Below, one piece after another: positions 5,591-6,580 of a stretch of DNA of 6,580 nt. The stretch covers positions 1-6,580 of the forward strand of contig JAFZOA010000240.1 in assembly GCA_017550775.1 (NCBI GenBank), given 5' to 3'. Each line of letters starts with the position of its first letter. Position 1 is the first letter of the stretch. This DNA is from Ruminiclostridium sp. (GTDB taxonomy: Bacteria > Bacillota_A > Clostridia > Oscillospirales > Ruminococcaceae). The notes beneath the pieces are model-generated. The model worked only from the letters and a program-made list of their open reading frames with translations. It did no database searches and was not told the origin of the DNA. Both the position numbers and the translations under genes were made by a program.

Positions 5591-6290
5591 CATCATATAC
5601 AGAAACGAGATCAAGTACCGTATCAACGGTGCCGCGTACCACATACTGCGCGGACGGCTCGGCGCGCTCATGCAGCCCGACCTTCACGCAAAGAACGGAA
5701 TGTACCGCGTCACGAGCCTGTACTTCGATGACATATACCGGAGCGCCTACTTCGACAAGATAAACGGCGCTCTCAGACGAAAGAAGTACCGCATACGCGC
5801 CTACGACCTGTCTCCGGACGTGATACATCTCGAAGAGAAGGTCAAGCACAACAGCGTCGGCTACAAGAAGAGCATAAGCCTTACCCGCGAACAGTACCGG
5901 AGCATTCTGAACGGAGATTACTCCTTCCTTGCGGACGAATGTTACGCCGACTCCTCCGGCGGGGATATGTTCGCGTCAAACAGCGCCGCGCACCTTTCTC
6001 CGGCGGTGATAGTGGACTACATAAGAGAGCCGTTCACCTGCGCGGCGGGGAATGTGCGCGTGACATTCGACATGAAGATATCCGCCTGTACGAACGGCTA
6101 CGATATGTTCGACGGAAACTGCATATACGAGGACGTTATGCCGGACAAGGACATTGTTCTCGAAGTGAAGTACGACAACTACATACCCGAGTACATCATG
6201 CAGGTGCTCTCCGGCATATCGACGCTGCAGGAGTCGGTCTCGAAGTATGTTCTCTGCATAGACAAGCTCAACCAGCGGTATTACTGCTGA
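5574..6290 (+). CDS. VTC-domain polyphosphate polymerase-type protein
   Basis: 238 residues, a typical stand-alone bacterial VTC domain, with no signal peptide. The family folds as a triphosphate tunnel lined by basic and acidic residues; yeast Vtc4 makes polyphosphate from ATP. Matching elements in order are RNEIKYR (10-16), VTSLYFDD (46-53), YRIRAYD (R73, R75), LEEKVKHN (K89, K91), DYIRE (R151), VRVTFD (R162), VLEVKYD (E197, K199) and SVSKY (K224). All the expected charged positions appear to be kept, so it should be catalytically competent, although bacterial members are little tested. The ATG lies inside the end of the preceding gene with only a weak GAAAGA upstream, which points to translational coupling. 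The DUF4956 membrane protein gene follows after 40 bases, a known pairing in Clostridia, often with CotH-like proteins. Confidence 0.88.
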   Translation: MKSTDNIIYRNEIKYRINGAAYHILRGRLGALMQPDLHAKNGMYRVTSLYFDDIYRSAYFDKINGALRRKKYRIRAYDLSPDVIHLEEKVKHNSVGYKKSISLTREQYRSILNGDYSFLADECYADSSGGDMFASNSAAHLSPAVIVDYIREPFTCAAGNVRVTFDMKISACTNGYDMFDGNCIYEDVMPDKDIVLEVKYDNYIPEYIMQVLSGISTLQESVSKYVLCIDKLNQRYYC

Positions 6291-6330
6291 CAGCCGGGAC
6301 GGACTGAAACACCCGATACGGAGGAACGAT

Positions 6331-6580
6331 ATGGAAATGAAGGCAATGAGCATACTGAGCGAGACGATAGAGCTTTTCGGCGACGATCTCAACTTTTCCG
6401 CACTCACACCCGCGGGGATAATCGCCGCTATGCTGACATCGCTTATCTGCGGCGTGATAGTATATCTCGTGTACCGCTTCTGCTACAGAGGCGTGGTGTA
6501 CAGCGACAACTTCAACATACTGCTCGTTATGATAACCACGATAACCGGCTTTATCATCATGACCATAAGCTCGAACGTGG
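6331..6580 (+). CDS. DUF4956 family membrane protein, N-terminal part (cut by the window edge)
   Basis: The first 83 codons are visible and the frame is open to the edge. The ATG follows GGAGG (6320-6324) by six bases. A short amphipathic N-terminus (MEMKAMSILSETIELF) precedes a probable membrane helix at about 28-48. A polar turn with YRGVVYSDNFN (52-62) follows, then a second helix at about 63-79 ending ISSNV. This arrangement matches the start of DUF4956 proteins, which are multi-pass membrane proteins of unknown biochemical role usually encoded beside VTC-domain proteins. It may anchor the VTC protein or handle its product at the membrane; that is inference from neighbourhood. The rest of the gene lies beyond the window. 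Confidence 0.82.
   Translation, partial: MEMKAMSILSETIELFGDDLNFSALTPAGIIAAMLTSLICGVIVYLVYRFCYRGVVYSDNFNILLVMITTITGFIIMTISSNV

Noticed and set aside
1..6580. tRNA, rRNA or insertion sequence
   Set aside because: No cloverleaf with a TTC-loop signature, rRNA-like stretch, transposase motif or terminal inverted repeats with target duplication were seen.

Overview
The window looks like chromosomal DNA of a gut-type Clostridia (Firmicutes), most plausibly an Oscillospiraceae/Ruminococcaceae member. The basis is indirect: strong AGGAGG-type ribosome binding sites, consensus sigma-A promoters, frequent ATA isoleucine codons in fairly G+C-rich genes, and a VTC-domain/DUF4956 gene pair of the kind found in Clostridia. 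The species cannot be named from this sequence.

Layout. Positions 1-199 hold a compact array of leftward signals. Two near-identical units of about 82 bp each encode, on the minus strand, a folded domain with a GNRA-loop hairpin followed by an intrinsic terminator. A third terminator has a different stem but the same U-rich tail. An A+T-rich non-coding spacer (200-429) follows. Then comes a leftward 687-codon gene (2493-430) for a DnaB-type helicase motor domain joined to a long C-terminal region that resembles plasmid-type replication initiators. The three terminators lie downstream of this gene, and the repeat units also lie upstream of whatever leftward gene sits beyond the left edge.

Positions 2494-2740 are a divergent control region. 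It has a perfect-consensus promoter firing left, an extended -10 promoter firing right, inverted repeats between the two, and a 5' leader for the rightward transcript. That leader contains a strong hairpin and a possible 19-codon leader peptide overlapping the next gene's start.

Rightward from 2741 is a tightly packed probable operon: citrate synthase, an aminoglycoside/choline-kinase-fold phosphotransferase of unknown substrate, a divergent shikimate-kinase-like protein lacking one substrate-binding arginine, a VTC-domain (polyphosphate polymerase type) protein overlapping the previous gene by 17 bases, and the start of a DUF4956 membrane protein that runs off the right edge. Citrate synthase supplies central carbon and glutamate precursors. 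The VTC/DUF4956 pair is a recognised neighbourhood probably concerned with a membrane-associated polyphosphate-like activity. The two small-molecule kinases between them have no assignable substrate. The least explained part of the window is the repeated structured-RNA/terminator array at the left edge.
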